A DNA stretch of 64,000 bases, taken from Paradesertivirga mongoliensis. Lineage in GTDB: Bacteria; Bacteroidota; Bacteroidia; Sphingobacteriales; Sphingobacteriaceae. Positions 62,322 to 64,000 of this stretch are shown piece by piece. The number at the start of each line of letters is the position of its first letter. The stretch's first letter is position 1. The DNA is taken from NCBI RefSeq assembly GCF_024436395.1, contig NZ_JAFMZO010000001.1, positions 566,181 to 630,180 of the forward strand. Direction: 5' to 3'. The notes under the pieces were generated by a model. It made no database searches and was not told where the DNA came from. It was given only the letters and a program-made list of their open reading frames with translations. Position numbers and translations under genes: made by a program.

Positions 62322-63611
62322 TTAAGTTTCCGGCGCGTGTATTTCCTTCAGGCCTAAAGGAACCAGTTTTTTGGTTTTTAACCAGGTTAGGGTTACAATA
62401 AACAGCGTCATGCTTCCGCCAAATACAATTGCAGGAACAGTGCCCATCAGTTTTGCCGTTAAACCGGATTCAAAGGCTCCAAGTTCATTGGATGAACCGA
62501 TAAACATAGAATTTACTGACGAAACTCGTCCGCGCATATTTTCGGGCGTTAATAACTGCATAATGGTGGACCTTATAACCACACTGATGCTATCAAAGAC
62601 CCCTTCGAAAAACAGAAATACCAGGGTGAGATAAAAACTGGTGGAAAGTCCGTAGCAGATTATCGAGATCCCAAATCCTGTTACGGCAAATAACAGGTTG
62701 CGCCAGGGCTTATTCATCGGCGAATGACGAGCCATAATCAACATAGTAAGTACTGCCCCAACAGCGGGAGCTGCACGCATAATACCGTATTGTTCGGGAC
62801 CAACATTAAGTACTTCACTGGCAACTACGGGGATCAAAGCAACAGCGCCACCAAAAAACACCGAAAATAGATCAAGACTCATGGCGCCAAGCATCATCCG
62901 GCTACCAAACACAAACCTGATTCCTTCGGATAAACTTTTGTAAATATTTTCTTTAGGGATAAACTGAGGCGGTTGTTTTTTCAGAAAAAAAGTACATCCG
63001 AAAGAGAGTGCAATAAATACCAGTATCAGAAAAAACGTGACCGACACGCCGTAGTAGGCGTAGATCAGTCCACCAAAAGCAGGGCCCCCGACCGATGCGA
63101 TCTGCCAGCCTGTACTGTTCCAGGTTGACGAATTCGCATAATGCTCACGGGGTATAATTTGTGCCATTATAGAAAAAACGGTCGGGCCCATAAAGCCGCG
63201 TGCTATGCCAATCGTAAAAATCATCGAATACATTACCCAAACGGTAGCTGACTCTGAAATACGGGACGAATATGCGGGCAAGGTTACCAGAAATATCACC
63301 AGCGATGAGAAAAACATAGCGGCCAGAATGTATTTCAGCATCTTTGTTTTCTCTGACTTGTCGGCCACATAACCACCATATAATGCGAAACTCAGTGCAG
63401 GGATTGCCTCGGCGAGGCCGATAAGCCCCAACGACAGTTCATCTTTTGTAAGTTTAAAAATGTGCCAGCCTATTACTACAGCCTGAATCTGATAAGCGAA
63501 GGTTAGAAAAAAGCGAATGGTTAAAAACGAGCGAAATTCGGCAAAGCGGAGCGCCGCATAAGGGTCCTTCTTTTCAGGAATTGTCGTTTTATCCGGGTCT
63601 ATATTATCCAA
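62322..63611 (-). CDS. Major facilitator superfamily transporter (EntS-like)
   Basis: This 429-residue protein has about twelve membrane helices. It matches the MFS_3/EntS-like group: FRSFLTIRFFLTFAYQIQAV near the start, GGYVADKSEKTKMLKY (loop 2-3 motif), ENMRGRVSSVNSMFIGSSNELG late, and a short cytoplasmic end. Such proteins export siderophores, drugs or related small molecules; the substrate is not readable. The most likely start is TTG at 63611 (product MDNIDPDKT); no closer ATG is in frame. Confidence 0.88.
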   Translation of the reverse strand: MDNIDPDKTTIPEKKDPYAALRFAEFRSFLTIRFFLTFAYQIQAVVIGWHIFKLTKDELSLGLIGLAEAIPALSFALYGGYVADKSEKTKMLKYILAAMFFSSLVIFLVTLPAYSSRISESATVWVMYSMIFTIGIARGFMGPTVFSIMAQIIPREHYANSSTWNSTGWQIASVGGPAFGGLIYAYYGVSVTFFLILVFIALSFGCTFFLKKQPPQFIPKENIYKSLSEGIRFVFGSRMMLGAMSLDLFSVFFGGAVALIPVVASEVLNVGPEQYGIMRAAPAVGAVLTMLIMARHSPMNKPWRNLLFAVTGFGISIICYGLSTSFYLTLVFLFFEGVFDSISVVIRSTIMQLLTPENMRGRVSSVNSMFIGSSNELGAFESGLTAKLMGTVPAIVFGGSMTLFIVTLTWLKTKKLVPLGLKEIHAPET

Positions 63612-63657
63612 TTTAATGCTTTACTCAGAATCCAAACAGAGCCGCCAAATTACGGTT

Positions 63658-64000
63658 TTAAGAAATATTATGAAGGGATATTGACCTTTCCTTTTTATTA
63701 AAATACTGTTTTAACAGCCTATTCTCATCCGAAGACAGATTTGGGTCTGTCTCGAAGATTCTGATGACTTCACTTCTGGCTTCCTGCAATATTTCCTGAT
63801 CGTGAGTTAAGTCGGCGAGTTTCAAATCCAGCACACCGCTTTGCCGCGTACCTTCTATATCCCCGGGACCACGCAGTTGCAGGTCAATCTCCGATATTTC
63901 AAATCCGTCATTCGTTTTCACCATGGTTTCGAGGCGAATTTTAGCCTCCTTGCTCAGCTTGTTGCCACTCATCAGAATACAATAAGATTGCTCGGCTCCG
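63658..64000 (-). CDS. recG: ATP-dependent DNA helicase RecG, C-terminal part (5' end outside window)
   Basis: The minus strand is open from the window edge (first full codon at 63999) to the stop at 63658. It encodes 113 residues beginning GAEQSYCILMSGNKLS. RLETMVKTNDGFEISEIDLQ and LRGPGDIEGTRQSGVLDLKL are the conserved RecG C-terminus with the wedge-coupled helicase motif VI region upstream missing. RecG remodels stalled forks and branched DNA. Confidence 0.93.
   Translation of the reverse strand, partial: GAEQSYCILMSGNKLSKEAKIRLETMVKTNDGFEISEIDLQLRGPGDIEGTRQSGVLDLKLADLTHDQEILQEARSEVIRIFETDPNLSSDENRLLKQYFNKKERSISLHNIS

Overview
The window comes from the chromosome of a member of the Bacteroidota, most likely Sphingobacteriaceae (Pedobacter-like). 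The evidence is: several near-perfect TAnnTTTG (-7) promoter elements just upstream of genes; few Shine-Dalgarno sites; two giant secreted proteins with type IX secretion (T9SS) C-terminal sorting domains; SprB-like, HYR-like and LamG modules; a two-component-propeller hybrid kinase; a CarboxypepD_reg/OMP_b-brl outer-membrane receptor; LytS/LytTR signalling; and many small outer-membrane barrels and lipoproteins. Genus is inferred, not proven. No phage, IS element, CRISPR array or rRNA operon was seen. There is one tRNA, tRNA-Asp(GTC).

Layout. 1-9.7 kb is mostly housekeeping: a Wzx-like flippase cut by the window edge, acylphosphatase, an amidohydrolase, RlmN, ComF, a beta-helix lipoprotein, tRNA-Asp, RF1, a DUF6807/PmoA-family protein and LpxH. 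9.7-13.6 kb is a prolyl-oligopeptidase / histidine kinase / DinB operon. 13.6-17.4 kb is a compact secondary-metabolite locus: a UbiA prenyltransferase divergent from a type III polyketide synthase, a SAM methyltransferase and an FAD oxidoreductase. 17.4-20.2 kb is a phosphate module: a PhoR-like kinase, then DUF47 and a Pit transporter behind a Pho-box-like direct repeat set 9 bp from a -7 element. 20.2-29 kb has HisS, a tandem pair of related secreted proteins, a calcineurin-like lipoprotein with a barrel, an LTA-synthase-like enzyme and GalK.

29-47.3 kb is a large surface/secretion region. It holds a 1728-residue T9SS protein (two LamG domains, a SUEL-type lectin domain, five exact 240-bp repeats), a 1388-residue hybrid kinase without a DNA-binding output, a lone receiver, an ECF41-type sigma factor with its carboxymuconolactone-decarboxylase-like partner and a recognisable target promoter, and a 1778-residue GH128-like protein with FN3, LamG, SprB-like and T9SS modules. 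47.3-64 kb has a HipA-like kinase + DUF3037 pair, dipeptide epimerase, rhomboid protease, PepT, a LytS/LytTR pair next to an outer-membrane receptor with a glycine-rich insert, nine 21-bp tandem repeats, a GH3 enzyme, small envelope proteins, an MFS transporter and the 3' end of recG.

The strongest candidates for new biology are the PKS III/methyltransferase/flavoprotein/UbiA locus (predicted prenylated or alkylated phenolic lipid or quinone), the HipA-like/DUF3037 pair, the ECF41 circuit with a visible promoter, the Pho-box-like site, and the 21-bp heptad-coding repeats behind the outer-membrane receptor.
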